This document shows, one piece after another, positions 1 to 8,225 of a DNA stretch of 64,000 nucleotides. Origin of the DNA: an uncultured Lachnospiraceae bacterium (GTDB lineage Bacteria; Bacillota; Clostridia; Lachnospirales; Lachnospiraceae). The stretch is taken from NCBI GenBank assembly GCA_910586705.1, contig CAJUJK010000002.1, forward strand, positions 174,468-238,467. Direction: 5' to 3'. The translations under genes and the position numbers were made by a program. How positions within the stretch are numbered: position 1 is the first letter of the stretch; each line of letters opens with the position of its first letter. The notes below the pieces were generated by a model, which did not search any database, was not told the origin of the DNA, and saw only the letters and a program-made list of their open reading frames with translations.

Positions 1-566
1 GCAGACACGCCGGTGGCAAGACCGCCGCCGCCGATGGGCACCAGAATATAGTCCACCAGAGGAAGTTCTTTTATGATTTCCATGGCGATGGTTCCCTGTC
101 CCGTCGCCACATCCAGATCATCGAAGGGATGCACAAACGTATAGCCGTTTTTCGCAGCCAGTTCCAGCGCGTGCGCACATGCCTCATCATACACGTCCCC
201 GTGGAGAATCACCTCCGCCCCATGGCTCTTTGTACGGTTTACTTTGATGAGGGGGGTTGTGGTGGGCATCACGATCACCGCTTTCACCCCGTAACACTTC
301 GCCGCGTATGCCACGCCCTGCGCATGGTTCCCGGCGGAAGCCGTAATCAGACCTTTCGCCCGCTCTTCCTCCGTGAGCGTACTGATCTTATAGTAGGCGC
401 CTCTGAGCTTATACGCGCCTGTAAGCTGCATGTTCTCCGGCTTCAGATAAATCTTATTCCCGGTCTGCGCGCTGAAATAGTCGCTGTACACAAGCTTCGT
501 CTCCGAAGCCACCTCCTTTACTACCTCGTATGCCTCCTCAAACTTATCCAACGTCATTGCTTCCAT
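1..566 (-). CDS. ilvA: threonine dehydratase (threonine ammonia-lyase), 3' part cut by window edge
   Basis: PLP-dependent enzyme converting L-threonine to 2-oxobutanoate and ammonia. Reading leftward from 566, the protein shows the PLP-lysine region GAYKLRGAYYK, the substrate loop SAGNHAQGVA and the glycine-rich phosphate-binding loop PIGGGGLATG just before the edge, all typical of the IlvA/TdcB family. About 188 residues are present, so the C-terminus (and any ACT regulatory domain) lies outside the window. The ATG at 566 is chosen because AGGAGG lies ten bases upstream; a second in-frame ATG at 557 is further away. Whether it is the biosynthetic or the catabolic form cannot be decided without the C-terminus. 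Confidence 0.9.
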   Translation of the reverse strand, partial: MEAMTLDKFEEAYEVVKEVASETKLVYSDYFSAQTGNKIYLKPENMQLTGAYKLRGAYYKISTLTEEERAKGLITASAGNHAQGVAYAAKCYGVKAVIVMPTTTPLIKVNRTKSHGAEVILHGDVYDEACAHALELAAKNGYTFVHPFDDLDVATGQGTIAMEIIKELPLVDYILVPIGGGGLATGVS

Positions 567-613
567 CCCCTCTGTGCCTCCTCGCTCTGTTTCTATTCAC
601 AGCTTCCGTCTGC

Positions 614-1579
614 TCATAGTAATGGCATTTGCTGCTCTTCTTCCTCTCCCACTTTCACATCAAAAAGCGCGTCCACAAACTGCTTCGCGTCGAACTTCTG
701 CAAATCCTCTATGGTTTCTCCCACACCGATATACTTGACAGGAATCTGCAATTCCGACTGGATTGCCACCGCGATGCCGCCCTTCGCCGTCCCGTCCAGC
801 TTTGTCAGAATGATGCCGGTCACATCCGCCACCCCGCTAAACTCTTTCGCCTGCTGTAAGGCATTCTGACCCGTGGTGCCGTCCAGAACAATCAGATTCT
901 CCCTGTGGGCGTCCGGGAACTCCCTGTCGATAATGCGGTTGATCTTTTTCAGCTCCTCCATCAGATTCTTCTTATTGTGAAGCCGCCCCGCCGTATCGCA
1001 CAAGAGCACATCCACGTTTCTCGCCTTCGCCGCGCTCACCGCGTCGAAAATCACGCTTGCAGGGTCCGCGCCCTCCGTACCGCCGATCATATCCGCGCCG
1101 GCTCTTGCAGCCCACTCCGAAAGCTGTTCACCTGCCGCCGCGCGGAACGTATCTGCCGCCGCGATCAGCACCTTTTTCCCCTGCCCTTTGAGCTGCGCCG
1201 CGAGTTTACCCACCGTGGTCGTTTTTCCGACGCCGTTGACACCGATCAGCATCACCACCGAACGTTCCTTTTCAAAATCATAGGCGGTCTCGCCCACTTC
1301 CATCTGCTCCCTAATGCTTTCGATCAGATGTTCCCGGCAGGCGGCAGGTTCCTTGATATGGTTTTCTTTCACCTGCTTTTTCAGCCGCTCCAGAATCTCC
1401 CCGGTGGCGTTCACGCCGATGTCCCCCATGATAAGGATCTCCTCCAGCTCCTCATAGAAGTCGTCGTCGATACTGGAAAATCCGCCGAACACGGAATCCA
1501 TGCTGTGTACAATATTATCCCTTGTCTTGGTCAGACCCGCCTTCAGCCTGCCAAAGAAACCTTTCTTTTCTTCTCCCAT
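614..1579 (-). CDS. ftsY: signal recognition particle receptor FtsY
   Basis: SRP-receptor GTPase that docks ribosome-SRP complexes at the membrane for co-translational insertion. About 321 residues: a four-helix N domain (roughly 1-90), then the G domain with Walker A GVNGVGKTTTVGKLA, the DTAGRLHNK G3 loop and TKLDGTAKGG near the C-terminus. The long acidic N-terminal A domain of E. coli FtsY is absent, as usual in Firmicutes. The ATG at 1579 has GGGAG five bases upstream; a longer reading frame upstream would overlap smc. It is the last gene of the lipid/ribosome/smc operon, 13 bp after smc, a common smc-ftsY pairing. Confidence 0.97.
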   Translation of the reverse strand: MGEEKKGFFGRLKAGLTKTRDNIVHSMDSVFGGFSSIDDDFYEELEEILIMGDIGVNATGEILERLKKQVKENHIKEPAACREHLIESIREQMEVGETAYDFEKERSVVMLIGVNGVGKTTTVGKLAAQLKGQGKKVLIAAADTFRAAAGEQLSEWAARAGADMIGGTEGADPASVIFDAVSAAKARNVDVLLCDTAGRLHNKKNLMEELKKINRIIDREFPDAHRENLIVLDGTTGQNALQQAKEFSGVADVTGIILTKLDGTAKGGIAVAIQSELQIPVKYIGVGETIEDLQKFDAKQFVDALFDVKVGEEEEQQMPLL

Positions 1580-1592
1580 TCCTGCTCCCTTT

Positions 1593-4500
1593 TTAATCGT
1601 CCAGTTCTTTGTCAATCAGATTGACACTCACAAGCGTGGAGATACCCTTCTCCTGCATGGTAATGCCGTAGAGCCTGTCCGCCTTCTCCATGGTGCCGCG
1701 CCTGTGGGTAATCACGATAAACTGCGTATTCTTCGTCAGCTTATGCAGATACTTCGCAAACCGCGTCACATTGTTCTCATCGAGCGCCGCCTCGATCTCG
1801 TCCAGAAGGCAGAACGGTGAAGGTTTTAAGTTCTGTATCGCAAAGAGCAGACAGATCGCCGTCAGCGCCTTCTCTCCGCCGGACATCTGCATCATATTGA
1901 CCAGTTTCTTTCCGGGCGGCTGCGCGATCACGAGAATGCCCGCCTCCAGCACATCCTCGTCCTCAATCAGTTCGAGGGATCCTTTGCCCCCGCCGAACAG
2001 TTCCTTAAACACCTTGTCGAACTCCCGGTTGATCTGGGCAAACTTTTCGTTAAACTGTTTCCGCATAGAGACGTCCAGTTCCTCGATAATGCCGAGCAGC
2101 GTTTTCTCCGCCTCCACCAGATCGTCGTGCTGTGTCTTTAAGAAGGTATAGCGCTCCATCAGATTGCGGTAGTCCTCGATGGCGTTTACATTCACGTCGC
2201 CGAGCTTTCTGATCGCGTCTTTCAGATTTCCAATCTCCCGCTTCATCGCCGGAAGATCGGTCATCTCCTCGTTCTTTAAGCCTTCCGCGTCGGAGAGCGT
2301 GATCTCGTACTCGTCCCACATATAATTGATCTGGGACTCGATGGACTCCTCCATCCGCTCCTTCTGCGCATTCAAACGGTATACTTCCTTGTCAAGCGCC
2401 GTCATCCGCTGGGAAAGTTCCTCTCTGGTGCCAAAGAAGTTTTTCTGTTTCCCGGAAAGTTCCTCCTTGGTCTCCACGTCCTCTTTCAGCTTGACTTCCG
2501 CCTCTGTCTGCGCCGTATGGGAAGCCGCAATGGTTCTCTCAATCTCGAGAATACTCTCCTTCTTGCGCTCCACTTCCTCCTTGCCCAGATGCAGCCCTTC
2601 CTTCACCTCGTTCAGTTCTGCAAGATAACGCTGCCTCTCTCCGTCCACGCGCTCCAGATTCTGCCGTTTGAAATCGGCATTCTGGCGCATCTTCTCCACT
2701 TCCACATCGCACTCTGCCACCTGCGCCGCCTGCTCGGACTCAAGCGCGCGCTTTTCCTCAAGCTGTGTCTGAAACTCGGCAATCTGGGTCTCCACGCTCT
2801 TTTCCAGCGCCTCGGAATCTGCAAGTTCTTTTGCCGCTTCCTCCTTGCCGGTGCGGATCTCGCCGATCTGGGTTTCGATATCCTGTTCCTCGGTCTTTAA
2901 CTCGCCGAAGCCCTCCGTGGTCTCGCTTTTCTTTTCCTCCGCCTGCATCACATTCATTCTGGCGGTATTCTGCTCGATAAACTTCCGCTGGATCTGACCC
3001 TTGATATCCTCAATCTCAAGACGCATTTTGTTGCGTCCCCGCTTGGTCTCCTCAATCTCATTTAAGATCTGGTCGATCTCCTTCACGTACTGTTTTACTT
3101 TCTTCTCCAGTTCCTCCATCTCCCTGCGTCTGCCGAGCAGATTGGAGTTGTTCCTAAACGCGCCGCCGCTGATGGCGCCGCCGGGCACGAGAAGCTCACC
3201 CTCCAGTGTGACCATGCGGATGCCGTAGTCAAACTTTCTGGCGATCTTCACCGCGTTGTCCACATTGTCAACGACCATAATGCGGCCAAGCATAGCCTTC
3301 GCCACATTTTTATATTTCTTCTCAATTTTTACGAGCGCGTCCGCCATCCCTATTACGCCCGGCTCCTTCAAGGCATCCGGGTTTTTAAATTCCTGCGGCC
3401 GGGTAATGCTTGTCAGCGGCAGGAACGTCGCGCGCCCGGCTCTTGCCTTCTTTAAGAAGCCGATCATTCTCTTGGCGGTTTCCTCATCCTCCGTCACGAT
3501 ATTCTGGATATTGCCGCCAAGCGCCGTCTCGATGGCGGTCTCGTACTTCGCCTCCGCCTGAATGATATCCGCCACGACGCCGATGATACCCTTCTCCGTC
3601 TCCTTTTTCTCCATGACCGCCTTGACGCTGCCGCCGTAACCTTCGTAGCGCTCCGTCAGGTTGGAGAGCGCCTCCAGCTTGGACTTCTGCTGGTGGTAAA
3701 GCACCTGCGTATCCCGGAGTTTCTGATCTTTTCCCGCAAGCTCGTCCCGCACGCCGGCAAGACGCTCCTCCATCAGCTCCTGCTGCTCCGTCAGTTCCTT
3801 GATGGCGTCTGTGATCGCCGCAAACTCCTCCTCCAGCTTTTTGATGGTCTCCGTCTGCTCTGCCTCGTCGGACTTTGCGCGCAGAAGCCGGGAATTGAGT
3901 TCTGCCTTCCTGATGTTCACCTGCTCCAGCATGGTGTCAAAGCGTCCCAGTCTGGACTTGATGGTGGCGCGGTTATTCAGCGCCTCTATGATGGTATTCT
4001 TTCCGCTTTCGATATGATTATTTAAAGTTTCTATCTCGCTCTGGGTTTTCTCCAGAAGCTCCCTCGCCTGCGTCCGCTCTTCCTCCAGCGCCGTCAGTTT
4101 TTCGTCGATCTCCTGTTTTTCCGCGAGAATGGCTTCCCTCTCTTTGTCCCTCTCGGCGAGCTGCCCGCTGATGCTGCTGATGCGTGCCTGCAGATGTTCC
4201 TCATTTCCCTCCGCGGAGTGGATCTGCTCCTTCAGGACGTTGATCTCGCCCTCCAGTTTGGAGCGCATCACGCCCGTGTCCGTGAGCGTGGCTCTCGCCG
4301 CCTCAATCTCCGCATCCAACTGCTCGATGCGGCTCTGGATCCGCTCGTACTCCTCCTTTGTGGACTCATACTTATCCGTAGTCTCCTGCAGATCCCCGGA
4401 AGCAATGCGCAGCTTTTCATCCACATCCTTAAGCTGCTCCGTGATCCTCACGTTTTCAAGCAGGAAAACGTTGACGTCGAGGGTCTTCAGTTCCTCCTTC

Positions 4501-5153
4501 CTGCGAAGGTAAACCCTTGCCTTCTCCGCCTGTTTTTCAAGGGGACCCGTCTGTTTTTCCAGTTCCGCCAGAATATCGTTCACGCGCAGTAAATTCTGCT
4601 TTTCCGCCTCCAGCTTTTTCTGCGCCGCATACTTTCTGCGTTTGAATTTCACAATGCCTGCCGCCTCGTCGAAAAGCTCCCTGCGCTCCTCCGGCTTACC
4701 GCTCAAAATTTTGTCAATCTGTCCCTGCCCGATTATGGAGTAGCCTTCTTTGCCGATTCCGGTATCGTAAAACAGTTCGTTGACATCTTTCAGACGGCAG
4801 GGCGTACCGTTTAACATATACTCGCTCTCCCCGGAGCGGTACAGCCGTCTCGACACCGTCACCTCGTCAAAATCAATGGCGAGCTGATGGTCTGAATTGT
4901 CCAGTGTAATCGCCACATAGGCGTAACCCAGCGGCTTTCTCATCTCCGTCCCGGAAAAGATCACGTCCTGCATGGACGCGCCGCGAAGCTGTTTGATGCG
5001 CTGCTCTCCCAGCACCCAGCGGACCGCGTCCGCAACGTTGCTCTTCCCGGAACCGTTCGGTCCCACAATACCCGTAATGCCGTTGTGGAATTTAAATGTA
5101 ATTTTATTTGCAAAGGATTTAAACCCGTGTACTTCTATACTTTTTAAATACAT
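1593..5153 (-). CDS. smc: chromosome segregation ATPase SMC
   Basis: Condensin ATPase that organises and segregates the chromosome together with ScpA and ScpB. 1186 residues, the full length for bacterial SMC. The N-terminal head has Walker A GPNGSGKSN (about 32-40). Two long Glu/Lys/Gln-rich coiled coils flank a hinge at about 510-680. The C-terminal head holds the signature MSGGEKALTA and Walker B CLLDEIEAALD. AAAGG precedes the ATG at 5153. It follows rnc by only 3 bp and precedes ftsY by 13 bp, so the three are almost certainly co-transcribed. Confidence 0.98.
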   Translation of the reverse strand: MYLKSIEVHGFKSFANKITFKFHNGITGIVGPNGSGKSNVADAVRWVLGEQRIKQLRGASMQDVIFSGTEMRKPLGYAYVAITLDNSDHQLAIDFDEVTVSRRLYRSGESEYMLNGTPCRLKDVNELFYDTGIGKEGYSIIGQGQIDKILSGKPEERRELFDEAAGIVKFKRRKYAAQKKLEAEKQNLLRVNDILAELEKQTGPLEKQAEKARVYLRRKEELKTLDVNVFLLENVRITEQLKDVDEKLRIASGDLQETTDKYESTKEEYERIQSRIEQLDAEIEAARATLTDTGVMRSKLEGEINVLKEQIHSAEGNEEHLQARISSISGQLAERDKEREAILAEKQEIDEKLTALEEERTQARELLEKTQSEIETLNNHIESGKNTIIEALNNRATIKSRLGRFDTMLEQVNIRKAELNSRLLRAKSDEAEQTETIKKLEEEFAAITDAIKELTEQQELMEERLAGVRDELAGKDQKLRDTQVLYHQQKSKLEALSNLTERYEGYGGSVKAVMEKKETEKGIIGVVADIIQAEAKYETAIETALGGNIQNIVTEDEETAKRMIGFLKKARAGRATFLPLTSITRPQEFKNPDALKEPGVIGMADALVKIEKKYKNVAKAMLGRIMVVDNVDNAVKIARKFDYGIRMVTLEGELLVPGGAISGGAFRNNSNLLGRRREMEELEKKVKQYVKEIDQILNEIEETKRGRNKMRLEIEDIKGQIQRKFIEQNTARMNVMQAEEKKSETTEGFGELKTEEQDIETQIGEIRTGKEEAAKELADSEALEKSVETQIAEFQTQLEEKRALESEQAAQVAECDVEVEKMRQNADFKRQNLERVDGERQRYLAELNEVKEGLHLGKEEVERKKESILEIERTIAASHTAQTEAEVKLKEDVETKEELSGKQKNFFGTREELSQRMTALDKEVYRLNAQKERMEESIESQINYMWDEYEITLSDAEGLKNEEMTDLPAMKREIGNLKDAIRKLGDVNVNAIEDYRNLMERYTFLKTQHDDLVEAEKTLLGIIEELDVSMRKQFNEKFAQINREFDKVFKELFGGGKGSLELIEDEDVLEAGILVIAQPPGKKLVNMMQMSGGEKALTAICLLFAIQNLKPSPFCLLDEIEAALDENNVTRFAKYLHKLTKNTQFIVITHRRGTMEKADRLYGITMQEKGISTLVSVNLIDKELDD

Positions 5154-5156
5154 ATA

Positions 5157-5846
5157 TTACCTTTCTTTTCTTGCCAGAAGAGCTTGGTATGCCGCCTGCT
5201 GCTGCGCCGCTTTCTTGGAATGTCCGACTCCCCATCCCTCTTTTTTCTCTCCCACATAGACCTCCACCTCGAAAATTTTATCGTGCTGTGGTCCCTCCTC
5301 TTTTACGAGTTCGTAATGAAGCGCGCCCTCGTTGCCCTGCTGTACGCACTCCTGCAGAATCGTCTTGGCATCATAGAAAAGCTGTTTGTGCTCTAAATCC
5401 GAAAGAATAAACCGGTGGATAAACGCCGAGGCTTCCTCAAGTCCCCCGTCCAGATAGATCGCGCCGATCACCGCCTCCATCACGTCGGAAACGATGGAGT
5501 CCCGGTTCCTTCCCCCGGTTGCCTCCTCTCCCTTTCCGAGCAGTATATACTGTTCCAGAGAAAAATCCCTCGCACAGAAAGCGAGCGCCGGCTCGCACAC
5601 CATGGAGGCACGCATCTTCGTCAATTCCCCTTCCGGCGTGTTTTCCCGCTCCCTGAAAAGGAAATCGCTGCTCACAAGTTCCAGTACGGCATCTCCCAGA
5701 AACTCCAGCCGCTCATAATCTTCAAATTTGTTGATCTTCATCTCATTGGCGTAGGAACTGTGCGTAAGCGCCTGCCGCAGCAGCGTTTTATCCCGAAACT
5801 GATATGCTATTTTTTCTTCCAACGCGCCAAACGCTTCACCCGTCAT
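5157..5846 (-). CDS. rnc: ribonuclease III
   Basis: Double-strand-specific endoribonuclease for rRNA processing and mRNA decay. 229 residues, normal length. The catalytic RNase III domain contains the signature ERLEFLGDAVLEL (about 44-56) and the downstream acidic region SDVMEAVIGAIYLD. The C-terminal dsRNA-binding domain ends in the typical helix HSKKAAQQQAAYQALL. The gene sits between acpP and smc; the spacer from acpP carries a hairpin (5866-5890) that may lower read-through from the fatty-acid genes. Confidence 0.97.
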   Translation of the reverse strand: MTGEAFGALEEKIAYQFRDKTLLRQALTHSSYANEMKINKFEDYERLEFLGDAVLELVSSDFLFRERENTPEGELTKMRASMVCEPALAFCARDFSLEQYILLGKGEEATGGRNRDSIVSDVMEAVIGAIYLDGGLEEASAFIHRFILSDLEHKQLFYDAKTILQECVQQGNEGALHYELVKEEGPQHDKIFEVEVYVGEKKEGWGVGHSKKAAQQQAAYQALLARKER

Positions 5847-5865
5847 AAAAACCTCCGCATGGAAA

Positions 5866-5890
5866 AGCCCCTTCCTTATCAGAAAGGGCT
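5866..5890 (-). terminator. hairpin between acpP and rnc, possible partial terminator
   Basis: On the minus strand the transcript folds as AGCCCTTTC, a short loop, then GGAAGGGGCT, followed by TTTTCC. It lies immediately after the acpP stop. The U-run is short, so partial termination or RNA processing that sets the acpP to rnc-smc-ftsY ratio is more likely than a full stop. Confidence 0.5.
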
Positions 5891-5896
5891 GACCGC

Positions 5897-6127
5897 TTAC
5901 TCCCTGCTGCTCTTGATCAGTTCTACCGCTTCGCCCACCGTAGTGATGCTCTCCGCCTTCTCGGCAGGTATTTCAATCTGAAAGGCGTCCTCAATTCCCA
6001 TGATAATCTGGTAAACATCAAGAGAGTCCGCTCCCAGATCCTCCAGAAAGGTGGTTTCTTCCGTGATCTCCTTCGGGTCTACACTCAAAATCCCCGCTAT
6101 CACTTCCCGTAATTTATCAAACTCCAT
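5897..6127 (-). CDS. acpP: acyl carrier protein
   Basis: Carrier of growing acyl chains in fatty-acid synthesis. 76 residues, acidic and helical, with the phosphopantetheine attachment motif LGADSLDVYQ (the Ser of DSL). An open frame extends further upstream, but the ATG at 6127 gives the canonical ACP N-terminus MEFDKLREVI and has GGAGAGG 11 bases upstream. It follows plsX, whose product makes acyl-phosphate from acyl-ACP, the usual Firmicutes arrangement. Confidence 0.97.
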   Translation of the reverse strand: MEFDKLREVIAGILSVDPKEITEETTFLEDLGADSLDVYQIIMGIEDAFQIEIPAEKAESITTVGEAVELIKSSRE

Positions 6128-6189
6128 CGCCAAACATACCTCTCCGCTTTCCAAAGCGTCTTTCGCTGCCGGTATTTTATCGCCGCTCC

Positions 6190-7209
6190 CTAACCTGCAC
6201 TCTCCTGCACTGTCACCTTCTCCCGGATCTTCTCGCTGATCTGCTGTTCCGTAAAGGCAATGCACTGTAAAATAGAATTTTTGATCTCATTCGCCTTGGA
6301 ACTGCCGTGTGTTTTCACGACCAGCCCCTTAAGCCCCAGAAGCGGCGCGCCGCCGTACTGTTCCAGATCAAACGCCTTCAACGTCTTTTTAAGCGCCGGC
6401 TTCACCAGAAGCGCACCGATCTTGCTGCGCAGGGAGGTCATCATGCCCTCCTTCACTTTGCTGATCAGTGTCAGCCCCACGCCCTCATATGTTTTCAGAA
6501 TCACGTTTCCCACAAATGCCTCGCAGACGATCACGTCCGCCGCGCCCGCGGGAATATCCCTCGCTTCCACACTCCCGATAAAGTTGATGTCAGAACAGTT
6601 TTTCAAGAGAGGGAAAGTTTCCTTCACGAGCGCGTTTCCCTTTTCCTCCTCGGCACCGATATTCACAATGCCGACCTTCGGGTTCTTTACGCCCATCACA
6701 TATTCCATATAAATCGATCCCATCTTCGCAAACTGCACAAGATGGGACGGTCTTGCGTCCACATTCGCGCCACAGTCAATCAGAAGGGAACAGCCTGTCG
6801 CCGTGGGGATGAGCGGCGCAAGCGGCGGCCTCTCCACCCCTTTGATCCTGCCCACAATCACCTGTCCGCCTACCAGAGTCGCCCCGGTGCTTCCCGCGGA
6901 CACAAAGGCGTCACAGGTACCATCCTTCACCAGATTAAGCGCTTTCACGAGCGAGGAATCTTTTTTCTTGCGGATCGCCATCACCGGCGGCTCCGCCGTC
7001 TCGATCACCTCGGAGGCATGTACCACCTCCATCTGCTCCTTCGGATATGTATAACCGGCAAGCTCCTTCTCCAGAATATCCTGTTTTCCCACCAGATACA
7101 CCTTGATCTTGCCGCTCTCGTTTACCGCCTCCACAGCGCCCTTTACCGTCTCCACCGGGGCGTTGTCGCCACCCATGGCGTCCACAGCCACTTTAATCCA
7201 TTCGCTCAT
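6190..7209 (-). CDS. plsX: phosphate acyltransferase PlsX
   Basis: Converts acyl-ACP to acyl-phosphate for phospholipid synthesis. 339 residues. The N-terminus WIKVAVDAMGGDNAP is diagnostic for PlsX, and GSTGATLVGG and the C-terminal KTHGSSKANEI segment are also family features. The ATG at 7209 is preferred over an upstream in-frame ATG because AGGGAG lies about five bases before it. Located between rpmF and acpP as in many Gram-positive genomes. Confidence 0.97.
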   Translation of the reverse strand: MSEWIKVAVDAMGGDNAPVETVKGAVEAVNESGKIKVYLVGKQDILEKELAGYTYPKEQMEVVHASEVIETAEPPVMAIRKKKDSSLVKALNLVKDGTCDAFVSAGSTGATLVGGQVIVGRIKGVERPPLAPLIPTATGCSLLIDCGANVDARPSHLVQFAKMGSIYMEYVMGVKNPKVGIVNIGAEEEKGNALVKETFPLLKNCSDINFIGSVEARDIPAGAADVIVCEAFVGNVILKTYEGVGLTLISKVKEGMMTSLRSKIGALLVKPALKKTLKAFDLEQYGGAPLLGLKGLVVKTHGSSKANEIKNSILQCIAFTEQQISEKIREKVTVQESAG

Positions 7210-7315
7210 GTGTTCTCCCTCTGCATCAGGCAAATTGTTACTCAAATTATCATACTAAATCCGCCCATAAAAATCAAGGCTCTTCGAGAGGTTCCCGAAA
7301 AGCCCGTCACGTCGA

Positions 7316-7495
7316 TCAGTCTACTGCGATGATCTCTTTTTTGTTGTACGTTCCGCATTTCTTGCATACCCTGTGGGGTACCATCAACGCGCCGCACTTG
7401 CTGCATTTTACCAAAGTAGGAGCACTCATTTTCCAGTTTGCTCTTCTCTTATCTCTTCTTGCTTTAGAAGATTTGTTTTTAGGACAAATAGACAT
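7316..7495 (-). CDS. rpmF: 50S ribosomal protein L32
   Basis: Small ribosomal protein of 59 residues. The N-terminus MSICPKNKSSKARRDKRR is typical of L32, followed by a four-cysteine zinc ribbon (CSKCG and CKKCG), so this is the zinc-binding form. The ATG at 7495 has GGAGG seven bases upstream; a GTG at 7501 lies inside that ribosome-binding site and is rejected. The gene follows the DUF177 gene directly, a very conserved pair. Confidence 0.97.
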   Translation of the reverse strand: MSICPKNKSSKARRDKRRANWKMSAPTLVKCSKCGALMVPHRVCKKCGTYNKKEIIAVD

Positions 7496-7497
7496 CG

Positions 7498-8022
7498 TCA
7501 CACCTCCTTATCCGCTTCAAAAATATCTTTGATCGCCGCCATTCTGGGATCGGGAACAAACGTATCGCAATCGCACGTCCCCGTATTCAGATCCCTGCCG
7601 CATGTGGGGCAGATCCCCTTACAATCCGGCTTACACAGAATCTTCATAGGCCAGCTTGTCACTATCTCACTGATCAGCAAGTCCTCTACGTTCAACTGAA
7701 AGCCTTCCATGAATGGCTGTTCCTCGTATGCCGAAGGTTCCGCATCCATATCCGGCGCCCACACTTCTCTGGTAAAGCAGATTTCCCGTTTCTCTTCCAC
7801 CGGCTTCAGACACCTGTCACAGCCCGCCCGGAAGACAAAATCCGCTTTTCCCTCAATCCGTGCCCTGCCTTTTCCCGTGTTTGTAAAAACAAAGTCCACC
7901 GGTGATGAAGCAAGCACCGGATATTTTTCCCCGCCCACAGAAACTTCTGTCATCTCCGTTTCTGTCTGCATGGAAACAACTCTGTCCTCATTTGTCAACA
8001 CTTCCGTCAGGTTCACGAACAT
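7498..8022 (-). CDS. DUF177 (YceD-like) protein
   Basis: 174-residue member of the YceD/DUF177 family, almost always encoded directly before rpmF; family members have been linked to 23S rRNA or ribosome assembly. Visible features are a beta-rich N-terminal half, a CDRCLKPVE motif and a C-terminal cysteine cluster (CKPDCKGICPTCG then TCDCD) that probably binds zinc. AGGAG lies six bases before the ATG. It is the first gene after the strong promoter at 8049-8077, so that promoter drives the whole operon. The molecular role is inferred from the family. Confidence 0.9.
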   Translation of the reverse strand: MFVNLTEVLTNEDRVVSMQTETEMTEVSVGGEKYPVLASSPVDFVFTNTGKGRARIEGKADFVFRAGCDRCLKPVEEKREICFTREVWAPDMDAEPSAYEEQPFMEGFQLNVEDLLISEIVTSWPMKILCKPDCKGICPTCGRDLNTGTCDCDTFVPDPRMAAIKDIFEADKEV

Positions 8023-8048
8023 AGCAGACTCCTATCCACACTCAAACA

Positions 8049-8077
8049 ATTATACATAGGGCACCCCGGTTTGTCAA
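8049..8077 (-). promoter_or_regulatory. consensus sigma-A promoter of the DUF177-rpmF-plsX-acpP-rnc-smc-ftsY operon
   Basis: On the minus strand, TTGACA (8077-8072), a 17-base spacer, then TATAAT (8054-8049). Both boxes match the consensus perfectly, and the DUF177 start is 27 bases downstream of the -10 box. Expected to be a strong housekeeping promoter. Confidence 0.9.
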
Positions 8078-8100
8078 CCGATAATTTAACGTATGCAATA

Positions 8101-8223
8101 AGCCGGGCGAAGCACAGGCAGTATCAGCCGTTGGGAGCTTGCTCACATAAGGCTGTATACTGCCTGTGCTTCATCGGGCGAATGCCCGATAGCTCCAAGC
8201 TTTGCTTGGAGCGTAGACCGGCT
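8101..8223. repeat. nested palindromic element (cruciform-like chain of hairpins)
   Basis: An outer inverted repeat AGCCGG/CCGGCT (8101-8106, 8218-8223) encloses a 16-bp perfect stem (8109-8124 with 8157-8172) that continues through CAGCC/GGCTG past a one-base bulge and has GAGC-TT-GCTC in its loop. Two more hairpins follow: ATCGGGC-GAAT-GCCCGAT (8173-8190) and GCTCCAAGC-TTT-GCTTGGAGC (8192-8212). It lies between the MCP stop (8226) and the operon promoter. No coding potential is visible. It may act as a terminator for the MCP gene or be a dispersed repeat unit; the lack of a T-run argues against a simple terminator. Confidence 0.8.
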
Positions 8224-8225
8224 GC

